DNA from: JBBRLA01 sp038231615
Lineage (GTDB): Bacteria; Myxococcota_A; Polyangia; Palsa-1104; JAEUJZ01
Reading direction: 5' to 3'
NCBI GenBank assembly: GCA_038231615.1
Contig: JBBRLA010000615.1
Span: 1 to 5,182 of the forward strand
DNA length: 5,182 nucleotides
Shown: positions 5,095 through 5,182 of the stretch, piece after piece
Numbering within the stretch: position 1 is the stretch's first letter
Layout: every line of letters begins with the position of its first letter
Position numbers and translations under genes: made by a program
Notes under the pieces: generated by a model
Told to the model about the DNA's origin: nothing
What the model saw: the letters and a program-made list of their open reading frames with translations, nothing else
Database searches by the model: none

Positions 5095-5182
5095 CCGCCA
5101 TCGACAGACCGCTCACCCATCTTTCCAGATCTGCGCCGCTTCGACGAGGGGCGCGCGCGAGATCCCATGCGCGTCGGCGATC
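5090..5182 (-). CDS. Possible C-terminal end of a minus-strand gene cut by the window edge
   Basis: A minus-strand frame enters from the right edge and ends at TGA 5092-5090 after 30 codons (RRAWDLARAP, GADLERWVSGLSMAA). The charged, helical composition is coding-like, but the stretch is short and GC-rich, so chance is a real alternative. Another minus frame (IADAHGISRAPLVEAAQIW, stop at 5115-5113) competes with it. No family is recognised. If real, its stop sits at the same place in the right flanking repeat as the methyltransferase stop does in the left one. Confidence 0.2.
   Translation of the reverse strand, partial: DRRRAWDLARAPRRSGADLERWVSGLSMAA

Larger units (their letters stand above)
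4804..5182. other. Region upstream of the R-M operon without a confident gene
   Basis: I find no complete gene here. Several frames are open but none looks convincing from start to stop. On the plus strand, ATG 4897 begins a coding-like run (RQDAAIDQVAALIVREAD), which is thrown out of frame by the tandem repeat. A second plus-strand frame is open from 4920 to the right edge and contains WRKAQFREQLVKAGPYPSN, but has no clear start. The endonuclease frame on the minus strand is open to 5085. No controller (C) protein with a helix-turn-helix and no transposase is recognisable. Remnants of decayed genes are possible. Confidence 0.5.

Overview
The window reads as a piece of a high-GC bacterial chromosome, most likely from a myxobacterium (Myxococcota) or a similar kinase-rich bacterium. 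The evidence is the left third: the tail of a membrane-anchored eukaryotic-type Ser/Thr protein kinase fused to a formylglycine-generating-enzyme-like (FGE-sulfatase) sensor domain, then a secreted/membrane partner protein with a Pro/Thr/Ala-rich linker. The taxonomic call is inference. The record begins and ends with GATC, which suggests a cloned restriction fragment, so the edge genes may be cut by cloning.

Layout. Positions 2-1066 (+) hold the C-terminal part of the kinase/FGE fusion. Positions 1076-1828 (+) hold a 250-residue protein with a signal peptide, a cysteine cluster, a low-complexity stretch and two membrane segments; it starts 9 bases after the kinase stop and shares its operon. 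Positions 1829-2189 hold no intact gene. They contain what looks like a decayed coding remnant ending at 2133, including an in-frame TAG where a repeat copy of the same sequence has TGG.

Positions 2190-4743 (minus strand) are a complete two-gene type II restriction-modification operon. A XamI-family restriction endonuclease (321 residues, GTG start) comes first, and a gamma-class N6-adenine DNA methyltransferase (527 residues) starts 4 bases after its stop. XamI is a SalI isoschizomer (GTCGAC), so this pair probably cuts and protects GTCGAC; that specificity is inferred from the family. The operon has visibly lower GC than the left third (one 60-base sample at 4561-4620 has 24 G+C, one at 1561-1620 has 48), consistent with horizontal acquisition.

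Positions 4744-5182 carry a plausible promoter for the operon, a 20-bp tandem repeat (2.8 copies), and no gene that can be called with confidence. An imperfect ~30-bp direct repeat brackets the R-M operon (2165-2194 and 5066-5094). The left copy covers the methyltransferase stop codon. The right copy covers the stop of a short open frame running in from the right edge. This may be the footprint of how the module was inserted or duplicated.

I see no CRISPR array, tRNA, rRNA, complete transposase or clearly new biological system. The points most worth a second look are the flanking repeat, the broken gene next to the R-M module, and the R-before-M order with no visible controller gene.
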